From positions 62,001-126,000 of the forward strand of contig QKAU01000006.1 of the NCBI GenBank assembly GCA_003246265.1: a stretch of DNA of 64,000 bases, read 5' to 3'. Positions 52,690 through 64,000 of this stretch are shown here, piece by piece (the stretch's first letter is position 1; the number at the start of each line of letters is the position of its first letter). The notes beneath the pieces were generated by a model. That model was given only the letters and a program-made list of their open reading frames with translations, was not told the origin of the DNA and did not search any database. Both the position numbers and the translations under genes were made by a program. Source of the stretch: Kiritimatiellales bacterium. GTDB taxonomy: Bacteria > Verrucomicrobiota > Kiritimatiellia > Kiritimatiellales > Pontiellaceae.

Positions 52690-53478
52690 TCATTCCCCGT
52701 TTTTCGCCTCGCCCCAGAAAGCATCGAGTTCCGCGAGGGTGAACTCCTTGAACGCCTTGCCCGAAGCATGGACCCGCTCCTCGACCACTTGGAACCGCCG
52801 TACAAACTTCCGGATGTTGTGGTTCAGCAGCTCTTCGGGGTTGTGGCCGAGGTATCGGCTTACGTTGACGACGGAAAAGAGCAGATCGCCAAGCTCATCG
52901 CGGATATCGTCCTCGTGGTCGCGGACGATCGCCTCCTTGAGCTCCCCGATCTCCTCGTGGAGCTTGGCGAGCACATCGTCGATGTGGTTCCAGTCGAATC
53001 CGGCACGGGCAGCGCGCTTCTGGACCTGATGGGCCTTCTGCAACGCGGGAAGATGCTTGGGAATGCCCGATACGATCGATGTCGGCTTCCCGCTTTCGGC
53101 CTTCTCCGCCTTCTTGATGGCATCCCAGTTCTGGAGCACCTCGCCGGAGTCCGAAACCTGGACATTGCCGAAGACATGCGGATGGCGTCGCTCCAGCTTT
53201 TCGGCGATGGCCGCCGCCACGTCGGAAAATTCGAAGTGGCCGTTCTCCTCGCAGATCTGGCTCTGGAAGACCACCTGGAGCAGCAGGTCGCCCAGTTCCT
53301 CCTCCAGATGGGAACAGTTGCCGCTTTCGATCGCGTCGATGACCTCGTAGGCCTCTTCGATGAGATCGGACTTGAGCGATTCGAGCGTCTGCTCGCGGTC
53401 CCACGGGCACCCATCCGGCCCGCGGAGCTTCCGCATCACCGCCAGCAGGTGCTCCATCGCTTCGCCGGCCTTGCCCAT
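52690..53478 (-). CDS. mazG: Nucleoside triphosphate pyrophosphohydrolase MazG
   Basis: MazG hydrolyses NTPs and dNTPs to monophosphates and pyrophosphate. The 262-residue protein has two MazG modules. The first shows CPWDREQTLESLKSDLIEEAYEV and EELGDLLLQVVFQ; the second shows HEEIGELKEAI and DELGDLLFSVVNVSRYLG, each with the EExxE...ExxD metal motifs. The ATG at 53478 begins MGKAGEAMEHLLAVM. It is 20 bp downstream of the HAD-like gene on the same strand and shares its promoter. Confidence 0.93.
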   Translation of the reverse strand: MGKAGEAMEHLLAVMRKLRGPDGCPWDREQTLESLKSDLIEEAYEVIDAIESGNCSHLEEELGDLLLQVVFQSQICEENGHFEFSDVAAAIAEKLERRHPHVFGNVQVSDSGEVLQNWDAIKKAEKAESGKPTSIVSGIPKHLPALQKAHQVQKRAARAGFDWNHIDDVLAKLHEEIGELKEAIVRDHEDDIRDELGDLLFSVVNVSRYLGHNPEELLNHNIRKFVRRFQVVEERVHASGKAFKEFTLAELDAFWGEAKNGE

Positions 53479-53498
53479 GGAATTCGCCTCGTCTCCGG

Positions 53499-54224
53499 CT
53501 AGATGCGCAGGGTCAGGTCGAGGATGTCTTCCGCCTTGGCGTCGGACAGCGACTCGAGCACCATCTTCGCGCCGCTGAAGTCCTGATAGGAGGTGAACTC
53601 GTCCGGCACCACCACGCAGGCCGCGCCCGCGGTCAGGGCACCGCGGCAGGCGACCTGGGACGAGACGACCGCCACCAGGGTAACGCCCTCGCGACCGCAC
53701 TGCTTGAGCATCTTCAGCCAATCGTCGGCACGGGGAAAATAGTCCTTGAGCTCCTCGGGAATCAGCAGCTCGACGCCCAGCGCGTCGAGACCCAGCTTGG
53801 CCATCAGCTTCCTGGCCGTCGCCTCCGGCAGCGCGGAGAACGCGACCACCGGGTAGTGGCGCGCCTGGGTCGCCTTGATCAGCTTTTCGAGACCGGCATC
53901 GAGCTGCGCTTCGTTCTCGCAGTAGTCCGCGACCGTCTTGTCGACTTCGGCCACGGCCTTTTCAATCGCATCGGAGCGCTTCCCGGAGAGTTCCAGCACC
54001 TGGGTGATCGCGGCGCGGTGGATGGGCGACATCCCCGAACGGGAGAAGAGCACCGGCGTGAGCTCGACCCCCTTGGGCTCCACGGCGGCCTTGATGGCCT
54101 TGTATTCGACGGCGCGCTTCTTGGCGGCCACATATTCGAGTTCGAAGAAAAGGGCGTGCGTGGCGCGGACCTTCTTTTCGACTACAGGGGCTTTCTTCTC
54201 TTCGGCGGGGGCACTCTTGCTCAT
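53499..54224 (-). CDS. HAD-superfamily pseudoenzyme (beta-phosphoglucomutase-like fold)
   Basis: This 241-residue protein looks like a HAD hydrolase that lost its catalytic acids. The C-terminal part, GALTAGAACVVVPDEFTSYQDFSGAKMVLESL, is unmistakably the motif-IV region of beta-phosphoglucomutase-like HADs, but the EDS acidic pair is VSS (residues 187-189). At the N-terminus the expected DxDG reads FELEY (27-31), so the nucleophile is missing. The motif II serine survives in VAFSALPEA (130). A Lys/Ala/Glu-rich leader of about 20 residues precedes the fold. A binding or regulatory role is more likely than catalysis. Confidence 0.75.
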   Translation of the reverse strand: MSKSAPAEEKKAPVVEKKVRATHALFFELEYVAAKKRAVEYKAIKAAVEPKGVELTPVLFSRSGMSPIHRAAITQVLELSGKRSDAIEKAVAEVDKTVADYCENEAQLDAGLEKLIKATQARHYPVVAFSALPEATARKLMAKLGLDALGVELLIPEELKDYFPRADDWLKMLKQCGREGVTLVAVVSSQVACRGALTAGAACVVVPDEFTSYQDFSGAKMVLESLSDAKAEDILDLTLRI

Positions 54225-54538
54225 CTGGAACTCCGTTGGCGTTGTCCTTTACATGTCATCGGTTAACCGCTTCTGGCCATCGGCGCTTCGCCTCGCAACA
54301 AAAACCGGCATCGGGTAACCGGCTCCCTCGCAGGAGCCATTTCAAAAAATGAAGCGCGTAGTGTATGGAGTGCCCCCGAGTTGGTCAAGTACTCTGTTTT
54401 TAGCCCCCGAAACGGCCCTCCGGCGGCAGGAAAACAATTCGCCGAGATAAAGGATTGCATGGCCGGGGCACGCCATGGATGATATTCCGAATTTTGGCGA
54501 AAAACAGCCTTTCCAAGGGTGGATTTGGACATAAAAAG
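54225..54538. other. 314-bp intergenic region between the HAD-like gene and carA
   Basis: The minus-strand promoter at 54360-54388 leaves a leader of about 125 bases for the HAD-like gene. This leader contains the hairpin GGCTCC/GGGAGCC (54321-54338), a CCGG/CCGG stem followed by TTTTT on the minus strand (near 54304-54320), a GGCG-type hairpin and the palindrome CGGTTAACCG. It resembles no riboswitch I can name. For carA on the plus strand I find no convincing promoter; TTGCAT near 54455 with GATATT after is a weak possibility. Confidence 0.4.
54360..54388 (-). promoter_or_regulatory. Promoter of the HAD-like/mazG operon
   Basis: On the minus strand TTGACC (54388-54383), 17 bp spacer and TACACT (54365-54360), among the better matches in the window. 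Confidence 0.65.
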
Positions 54539-55639
54539 ATGAAAAAAGCATTGATTGCACTGGAAGACGGCACCTGCTTCGAAGGACGGGCGTTCGCCGG
54601 TTCGGGAGAGTTCTACGGCGAGCTGGTTTTCAACACCTCCATGACCGGCTACCAGGAAATCCTGACGGATCCCTCCTACCACGGCCAGATCGTCACCATG
54701 ACCTACCCGCTCATTGGGAACTACGGCATCAACGACGAAGACGCGGAATCGCGCGGAATCTTCGCACAGGGGCTGGTAGTCGGCGAAAACTCGCGCATCC
54801 GCAGCAGCTGGCGCGCGACGAAATCGCTGGCCGAATACCTGGAGAAAAACGGCAAGATCGGCGTCGACCAGGTCGATACCCGCGCCATCACCCTCCACAT
54901 CCGCGACAAGGGGGCCATGAAGTGCGTCGTCTCCACCGAGGACCTCGACAAGGATAGCCTCGTCGCCAAGGCAAAGGCGTCGGACGGCCTGGTCGGACGC
55001 GACCTCGCCACGGAGGTGACCGCCGCCGAACCGTATGTCTGGCCGAAGGGCGGCAAGCCCGACGCGCAGTTCAAGGTGGCGGTCGTCGACTGCGGCATCA
55101 AGACCAACCAGCTCCGCATCCTGGAGCAGCTCGGATGCGAATGTACCGTCTACCCCAATACAGCGGATGCGGTCGGTATCCTGGCCGCGGATCCCGACGG
55201 CATCTTCATCTCCAACGGGCCCGGCGACCCGGCCGGAGCGCCGAGGACCACCGAGCTGGTTGCCCGGCTGATCGAATCGAAGCGCCCCATGTTCGGCATC
55301 TGCTTCGGCCACCAGATGCTCGGCCTCGCCTTGGGCGCGAAGACCTACAAGCTCAAGTTCGGCCACCGCGGCGGCAACCAGCCCATCCAGGACCTGCGCA
55401 CCCGCAAGGTGGAGATCGCCTCGCACAACCACGGCTTCTGCATCGATGCGGACACCGTCGACGGCTCCGTGGCGGAGATCACCCACATCAACCTCAACGA
55501 CAATACCGTGGCGGGCCTCCAGCACAAGCACCAGCCGCTCTTCTGCGTGCAGTACCACCCCGAGGCGGCCCCCGGCCCCCACGACCCGTTCTACCTCTTC
55601 GAGGAGTTCATCGACTTAATGAAGGGAAACAAGCAATGA
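54539..55639 (+). CDS. carA: Carbamoyl-phosphate synthase small subunit
   Basis: CarA hydrolyses glutamine and passes ammonia to CarB. The 366-residue protein has the N-terminal domain ([28 protein letters not shown] in part) and a class I amidotransferase with SNGPGDP, the catalytic cysteine in [14 protein letters not shown] and the His/Glu of QYHPE. The ATG at 54539 begins [11 protein letters not shown]; the ribosome site is weak. Its stop overlaps the guaA start by ATGA. Confidence 0.96.
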   Translation: MKKALIALEDGTCFEGRAFAGSGEFYGELVFNTSMTGYQEILTDPSYHGQIVTMTYPLIGNYGINDEDAESRGIFAQGLVVGENSRIRSSWRATKSLAEYLEKNGKIGVDQVDTRAITLHIRDKGAMKCVVSTEDLDKDSLVAKAKASDGLVGRDLATEVTAAEPYVWPKGGKPDAQFKVAVVDCGIKTNQLRILEQLGCECTVYPNTADAVGILAADPDGIFISNGPGDPAGAPRTTELVARLIESKRPMFGICFGHQMLGLALGAKTYKLKFGHRGGNQPIQDLRTRKVEIASHNHGFCIDADTVDGSVAEITHINLNDNTVAGLQHKHQPLFCVQYHPEAAPGPHDPFYLFEEFIDLMKGNKQ

Positions 55640-57183
55640 ACCACCCCGAATGGATCGCCATCCTAGACTACGGCTCGCAGGTCACGCAGCTCATTGCGCG
55701 TCGCATCCGCGAACAGAAGGTCTATTGCGAAATCATCCGCTTCGACACTCCGGCCGCCGACCTCAAGGTGCGCTCCCCCAAGGGCATCATCCTCTCGGGC
55801 GGACCCTGCAGCGTACCGGATGCCGACTCGCCCAAATGCGACCCCGCCCTCTTCGACCTCGGCATTCCGATCCTCGGCATCTGCTACGGCATGCAACTCA
55901 CCGCCCAGACCCTGGGCGGGTCCGTGAAACCGGGCCTGAAGCGGGAGTACGGCAAGGCGATGATGTCGATCACCCGCAACTCCCCCCTGTTCAAGGGGCT
56001 CGCACCCGACATCCAGGTCTGGATGAGCCACGGCGACAAGGTGGAGGTGCTCCCCGAGGGTTTCGAGGTCGTGGCCGAATCCGACAACTGCCCCTACGCC
56101 GCCATGCAGGACCTGAAGCGCAACCTCTTCGGCGTCCAGTTCCACCCCGAAGTGGTGCACACCCCGCAGGGCCGGGAGATGCTCTGGAACTTCGCCTTCA
56201 AGATCTGCAAATGCTCGGGCGACTGGGAAATGTCCCGGTTCGTCGAAGATACGGTCCGCCACGTGCGCGAAACCGTCGGCGACGACCACGTCCTGCTAGG
56301 CCTCTCGGGCGGCGTCGACTCCTCCGTCGTGGCCGCGCTGCTGCACAAGGCGATCGGGCCCCGGCTCCACTGCGTCTTCGTCGACAACGGCCTGCTGCGC
56401 TACCGCGAGGTCGAGGATGTCGAGGAACTCTTCGGCAACGCCTTCGGCATCGACCTGCACGTGGCCCGCGCCGGCGACCTGTTCCTTTCCAAGCTCGCCG
56501 GGGTCAGCGATCCGGAGAAGAAGCGCAAGATCATTGGCAACACCTTCATCGACGTCTTCGCCGAGAAGGCGCGCGGCCTGGGCGACAAGATCAAGTATTT
56601 GGGCCAGGGCACCCTTTACCCCGACGTCATCGAATCGGTCTCCCCCATCGGCGGGCCTTCGGCCACCATCAAGAGCCACCACAATGTCGGGGGCCTCCCC
56701 GAGGATCTCCAGTTCAAGCTGATCGAACCGCTGCGCGAGCTCTTCAAGGACGAAGTGCGCGCCGTCGGCCGCGAACTCGGCCTGCCGAGCTACGTCGTCG
56801 ACCGCCAACCTTTCCCCGGGCCGGGCCTTGCCGTGCGCATCATCGGCGACATCACGCCGGAGCGCATCGAGGTGCTCCAGCAGGCGGACCTGCGCGTGCG
56901 CGAGGAGATCATGAAGATGCCCAACCATCTCGATGTCTGGCAGTACTTCGCCGTCCTCCTGCCGATCCAGTCCGTCGGCGTCATGGGCGATGACCGCACC
57001 TATGAAAACGTCGTCGCCGTGCGCGCGGTCGAAAGCCGCGACGGCATGACGGCCGACTGGTACAAGCTGCCCTACGACGTGCTCGACTCCATCTCGAACC
57101 GCATCATCAACGAGGTGCGGGGCGTCAACCGCGTCTGCTACGACATCAGCTCCAAGCCGCCCTCCACCATCGAATGGGAATAA
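55636..57183 (+). CDS. guaA: GMP synthase (glutamine-hydrolysing)
   Basis: GuaA converts XMP to GMP. The 515-residue protein has the amidotransferase [29 protein letters not shown] (catalytic cysteine) and FHPEVVHT, the PP-loop [11 protein letters not shown], and the C-terminal dimerisation region [15 protein letters not shown] ending KPPSTIEWE. Full length. It is inserted between carA and carB: ATGA overlap with carA, 12 bp before carB. Confidence 0.98.
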   Translation: MNHPEWIAILDYGSQVTQLIARRIREQKVYCEIIRFDTPAADLKVRSPKGIILSGGPCSVPDADSPKCDPALFDLGIPILGICYGMQLTAQTLGGSVKPGLKREYGKAMMSITRNSPLFKGLAPDIQVWMSHGDKVEVLPEGFEVVAESDNCPYAAMQDLKRNLFGVQFHPEVVHTPQGREMLWNFAFKICKCSGDWEMSRFVEDTVRHVRETVGDDHVLLGLSGGVDSSVVAALLHKAIGPRLHCVFVDNGLLRYREVEDVEELFGNAFGIDLHVARAGDLFLSKLAGVSDPEKKRKIIGNTFIDVFAEKARGLGDKIKYLGQGTLYPDVIESVSPIGGPSATIKSHHNVGGLPEDLQFKLIEPLRELFKDEVRAVGRELGLPSYVVDRQPFPGPGLAVRIIGDITPERIEVLQQADLRVREEIMKMPNHLDVWQYFAVLLPIQSVGVMGDDRTYENVVAVRAVESRDGMTADWYKLPYDVLDSISNRIINEVRGVNRVCYDISSKPPSTIEWE

Positions 57184-57195
57184 TTTGAGGAAACC

Positions 57196-60402
<3,207 letters not shown>

Positions 60403-60477
60403 CCTGTTGCGGTTCCCGGCGGCCCGCGCGTTGAACATACGGGCGGCGGCGGCGTCCAACCCATCGGTTCCGGCACT

Positions 60478-60512
60478 GCGCGGAGGGTTCCGTTTCTCCT
60501 TTCCCTCCGCGC
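60478..60512. other. Hairpin in the carB-lpxK intergenic region
   Basis: A perfect ten-pair inverted repeat GCGCGGAGGG / CCCTCCGCGC with a 15-base loop lies just upstream of the terminator. It has no T-run on either strand and may stabilise the 3' end of the mRNA. Confidence 0.5.
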
Positions 60513-60517
60513 CCGCG

Positions 60518-60552
60518 GGCGGTCGACCTGCCTTCTGGTCGGCCGCCTTTTT
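60518..60552 (+). terminator. Terminator of the carA-guaA-carB operon
   Basis: An eleven-pair stem GGCGGTCGACC / GGTCGGCCGCC (one T-G pair) with an eight-base loop, followed by TTTTT. Confidence 0.88.
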
Positions 60553-60575
60553 CCTTGGCGCGGCCGCATCGGCGT

Positions 60576-61751
60576 CTAGACGGTGCTCTTGAAGCAGATG
60601 CGGTTGATCCAGCCCATGAACTCCTCCTGGCCGCTAAGCATCTCGATCTCGACGCGCATGAACATGATGGGGATGTCGCGCCGCTCGACGAACGGGAAGC
60701 GGACGGCATCCTTTTCGGTCGTCAGGATGGCCTCCGCCCCGCGCTTGATCCCCCAGTTGATGGTATTGATGATCTCCTGCTGGGAGAAGCGGTGGTGGTC
60801 CGCGAAGCGGCGGACGTAGACGATCTCCGCGCCGAAATCACGCAGGGCGTTCTCGAAGCTTTCCGGCACCGCGATGGCGGAAATGGCCGTGATCTTGAGC
60901 CCCTTGAGTTTCTCCAGGGGATAGGTCTGGTCCCCGAAGACATCCTTGAGGAACTTGGCGGCATGGCGGCACTCCGAGATTTCGGCTACCGGGTTGAGGC
61001 GGCGAAGCTGCTCCTTCAGCTCCGGAGCCCCCCCCTCGCCGCATTTGGTGATGAAGATGAAACCGGCGCGCTTGATGTTGCGCATCGGCTCGCGCAGGAG
61101 TCCGCGGGGCAACAGGTGGCCGCCGCCGAACGGATTGGTGCGGTCGACCAGCGCGATATCGAGGCGGTGCCCCAGCTTGAGGTACTGGAACCCATCGTCG
61201 AGGATCAGCGTGTCGCAGCCCAGCTCCTTGATGGCATACTTGCCGGCCTTGACGCGGTCCTTGTCGACCACCACCGCCACATCGGCCAGGTTCGAGGCCA
61301 GCATGAAGGGCTCGTCGCCGGCCGTCCACGAATCGAGCAGTAGCCGCTGGCCGTCGGAGACGACGCGCGGCGGGGCTTCGATCTTCCCCGTGGTGATGCG
61401 CTGCACCATCTTCTGCCAGAAGGGCAACTCCTTGCTCTTGTAGCCGCGGCTGAGGATGGCGACCTTGCGCCCCTGCTGCTGCAGGTTGCGCGCAAACACC
61501 TCCACGACCGGGGTCTTGCCTGTCCCCCCGACCGTCAGATTGCCGACGCTGATCACCTGGCAACCCAGCGTGCTGGGACGGATGATGCGGTGCCGGTAGA
61601 GCCACAGGCGCACCTGGACGATCATGGAAAAGAGGAGCGAAAGCGCCTTGAGAAAAATCCGCAGCGTGGCGGGCCATTTCCCCTTGCGCGTGCCGTCCAG
61701 GACGGACAGCAGATAGGTTTCGATCTGTTCAATCTTCCGTTTACTGGTCAT
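60576..61751 (-). CDS. lpxK: Tetraacyldisaccharide 4'-kinase
   Basis: LpxK adds the 4'-phosphate of lipid A at the inner membrane. The 391-residue protein has an N-terminal membrane-associated segment ([23 protein letters not shown] in part, about residues 29-51), the Walker [23 protein letters not shown], the catalytic region [20 protein letters not shown] and [20 protein letters not shown]. Slightly longer than E. coli LpxK. With kdsA and kdsB it shows a standard lipid A-KDO pathway. Confidence 0.94.
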   Translation of the reverse strand: MTSKRKIEQIETYLLSVLDGTRKGKWPATLRIFLKALSLLFSMIVQVRLWLYRHRIIRPSTLGCQVISVGNLTVGGTGKTPVVEVFARNLQQQGRKVAILSRGYKSKELPFWQKMVQRITTGKIEAPPRVVSDGQRLLLDSWTAGDEPFMLASNLADVAVVVDKDRVKAGKYAIKELGCDTLILDDGFQYLKLGHRLDIALVDRTNPFGGGHLLPRGLLREPMRNIKRAGFIFITKCGEGGAPELKEQLRRLNPVAEISECRHAAKFLKDVFGDQTYPLEKLKGLKITAISAIAVPESFENALRDFGAEIVYVRRFADHHRFSQQEIINTINWGIKRGAEAILTTEKDAVRFPFVERRDIPIMFMRVEIEMLSGQEEFMGWINRICFKSTV

Positions 61752-61835
61752 GGAATTGCCGATTGCAAAAAGATGGGTGCACTATACGCCCCGCCCCGTT
61801 TTCTGCAAGATTGCAGGCGCAATGCGTGCCCGCCG

Positions 61836-61865
61836 AAAAAAAGACGCGCCCGTCGGGGCGCGTCT
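61836..61865 (-). terminator. Terminator of metK (minus strand)
   Basis: A ten-pair stem AGACGCGCCC / GGGCGCGTCT with loop GTCG (61842-61865) is preceded on the plus strand by AAAAAAA, giving a U-tract after the hairpin in the minus-strand RNA. It lies 24 bp beyond the metK stop. Confidence 0.88.
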
Positions 61866-61888
61866 CGTCCGGCCGGCGCGGCCTGGAG

Positions 61889-63073
<1,185 letters not shown>

Positions 63074-63188
63074 GCAATTACCTCTATTCGTTTATTCGGA
63101 TTTAAGAATATAGACGCGGAATCTAGCGAAGCCCCCCGCCCAATTCGATCAAAATGTTTTAAAATCTGGCGGATCCGGGGGTCGATGC

Positions 63189-63218
63189 TTGACCCTGCCT
63201 TCCCCGGCAACCTACTCT
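63189..63218 (+). promoter_or_regulatory. Promoter of the HAD hydrolase gene
   Basis: TTGACC at 63189-63194, 18 bp spacer, TACTCT at 63213-63218. The leader is about 16 bases with GGAAACG before the ATG at 63241. Confidence 0.55.
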
Positions 63219-63240
63219 CGCCCACTTCGGAAACGACGCC

Positions 63241-64000
63241 ATGAAAGAATTCTCGAAAGACGACCTGCTCAACTTCCTTCCCCGGTTCCGAACCTTCGTC
63301 GGCATCGATTCCGATGGCTGCGTCTTCGATACCATGGAGATCAAGCAGAAGGATTTCTTCCACCCGAACATCATCCGCCACTGGGGGCTGGAAGCCATCG
63401 AACCGCAGGTGCGTGCCGCCGCCGAATTCACCTACCTCTACTCCACCTACCGCGGCCTCAACCGCTTCCTCGGCCTCTGCAAGACCTTCGAGTTGCTCCA
63501 CGACTGGCCCGAGGCGCGCGAAGGCGCAGCCCTGCCCGATCCGGCCGACCTGCGCGCCTACTGCGATTCCGGCCTGCCGCTGAGCAACGCCACCCTCCTG
63601 GCCGAAGCCGGTCGGACCGGAAGCCGCCTCCTGGCCGAGGCGCATGCATGGAGCCTCGCCCTCAACGACGACATCGACCGCAACATGCCCGATCCGCCCC
63701 CCTTCGATGGCGCGGAAGAGGCGCTCCAACTCGTATCCGCCTCGTCCGACGTGATCGTCATCAGCCAGACCCAGGCGGTATCGCTACTCAAGGATTGGTA
63801 CCGCGACGGACTGGACCGCTACGCCGCGGTCATCGCCGGCCCCGAACTGGGGAGCAAGATCGACCATTTCACCATGGCCGCCGTCGACCGCTATCCGCCC
63901 CGAGCCATCCTGATGGTCGGCGACGCCCCGGGCGACCTCGCCACGGCGCAGGCGATCGGCTGCAACTTCTTCCCGATCAACCCCGGCCGCGAGGTGGAGA
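63241..64000 (+). CDS. HAD family hydrolase, partial
   Basis: This HAD-superfamily hydrolase is cut by the right edge after 253 residues. It opens with the nucleophile motif GIDSDGCVFDTME, has motif II in VIVISQTQA and the metal-binding motif IV LMVGDAPGDLATAQAIGCNFFPI near the end. A cap of about 150 residues lies between motifs I and II (HWGLEAIEPQVRAAAEFTYLYS...). Substrate unknown. It is intact in its catalytic motifs, in contrast to the pseudo-HAD at 53499. It is divergent from metK. Confidence 0.85.
   Translation, partial: MKEFSKDDLLNFLPRFRTFVGIDSDGCVFDTMEIKQKDFFHPNIIRHWGLEAIEPQVRAAAEFTYLYSTYRGLNRFLGLCKTFELLHDWPEAREGAALPDPADLRAYCDSGLPLSNATLLAEAGRTGSRLLAEAHAWSLALNDDIDRNMPDPPPFDGAEEALQLVSASSDVIVISQTQAVSLLKDWYRDGLDRYAAVIAGPELGSKIDHFTMAAVDRYPPRAILMVGDAPGDLATAQAIGCNFFPINPGREVE

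Noticed and set aside
54304-54340. GGTTACCCGATG on the minus strand, similar to the 3' part of c-di-GMP-I riboswitches
   Set aside because: The conserved 5' half of that aptamer is absent from the leader.
54263-54340. 25-codon ORF in the leader of the HAD-like gene (minus strand)
   Set aside because: No ribosome site precedes it and the sequence is better explained by stem-loops.
63200-63215. CCCGGCAACC-like string near metK, as in SAM-I riboswitches
   Set aside because: It lies on the plus strand inside the HAD gene promoter, and none of the other SAM-I helices is present.

Overview
The window is gene-dense, GC-rich chromosomal DNA from a Gram-negative bacterium. Lipopolysaccharide genes (kdsB, kdsA, lpxK), a PVC-type 'small basic protein' gene, a four-gene pseudopilin cassette of the kind described in Verrucomicrobia, a Sec-exported nickel superoxide dismutase and a SUF-only iron-sulfur system suggest the Planctomycetes-Verrucomicrobia-Chlamydiae superphylum. 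Kiritimatiellota or a relative is my best guess. That placement is inference. I see no rRNA, tRNA, CRISPR, insertion sequence or phage gene.

Layout. 1-3155 (minus): cation/proton antiporter with a PTS EIIA tail (cut by the left edge), a membrane protein and queG. 3197-6902 (plus): metalloenzyme, dCMP deaminase, DUF3108 protein, kdsB, kdsA. 7032-11634: NiSOD, then yraN and glgA (minus), then rnr (plus). 11698-16246 (plus): M20 peptidase, a nucleoside-salvage operon (purine nucleoside phosphorylase, cdd, sixA-like), a 60-residue basic protein, aroK and a TPR membrane protein. 16393-19146 (minus): ppdK. 19369-24879 (plus): GspH/I/J/K-like cassette, FmdB-type zinc ribbon, polyprenyl synthase. 24873-26625 (minus): voltage-gated K+ channel and a GHMP (mevalonate-type) kinase. 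26856-29970 (plus): ridA, apbE, FHA protein, LysM lipoprotein, ogt. 30056-35419: glgP, mnmA (minus), small proteins, the broken small basic protein and an rluB-type pseudouridine synthase. 35505-38219: SAM-I riboswitch, metY, metX. 38206-42005: bioA and a methyltransferase (minus), acylphosphatase and phosphoesterase (plus), an IspD-like protein (minus). 42290-45147: phoH with a leader peptide, a DUF721 protein (minus), manA. 45164-52509 (minus): Rrf2 regulator-sufBCDSU-sufT-mrp. 52690-54224 (minus): mazG and a HAD pseudoenzyme. 54539-60402 (plus): carA-guaA-carB. 60576-63073 (minus): lpxK and metK. 63241-64000 (plus): HAD hydrolase, cut by the right edge.

How the genes fit together. Glycogen synthesis and breakdown (glgA, glgP) sit with a PPDK that links glycolysis and gluconeogenesis. 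metY/metX make methionine by direct sulfhydrylation under a SAM-I riboswitch, and metK converts it to SAM. The SUF operon carries its own Rrf2 regulator and an Mrp-type carrier. Many genes overlap as ATGA or TGATG and are probably translationally coupled.

The promoters I can read are sigma70-like (TTGAC/TTGCG, about 17 bp, TAnnnT). In several cases the -10 ends six bases before the ATG, which implies leaderless mRNAs. The observations most worth a second look are a 28-bp tandem duplication that frameshifts the small basic protein, a HAD-fold protein without catalytic acids, an IspD-like protein without its catalytic Arg/Lys, a NiSOD whose signal-peptide cleavage directly exposes the nickel hook, the SAM-I riboswitch with a visible anti-Shine-Dalgarno, and an 18-codon leader peptide coupled to phoH.
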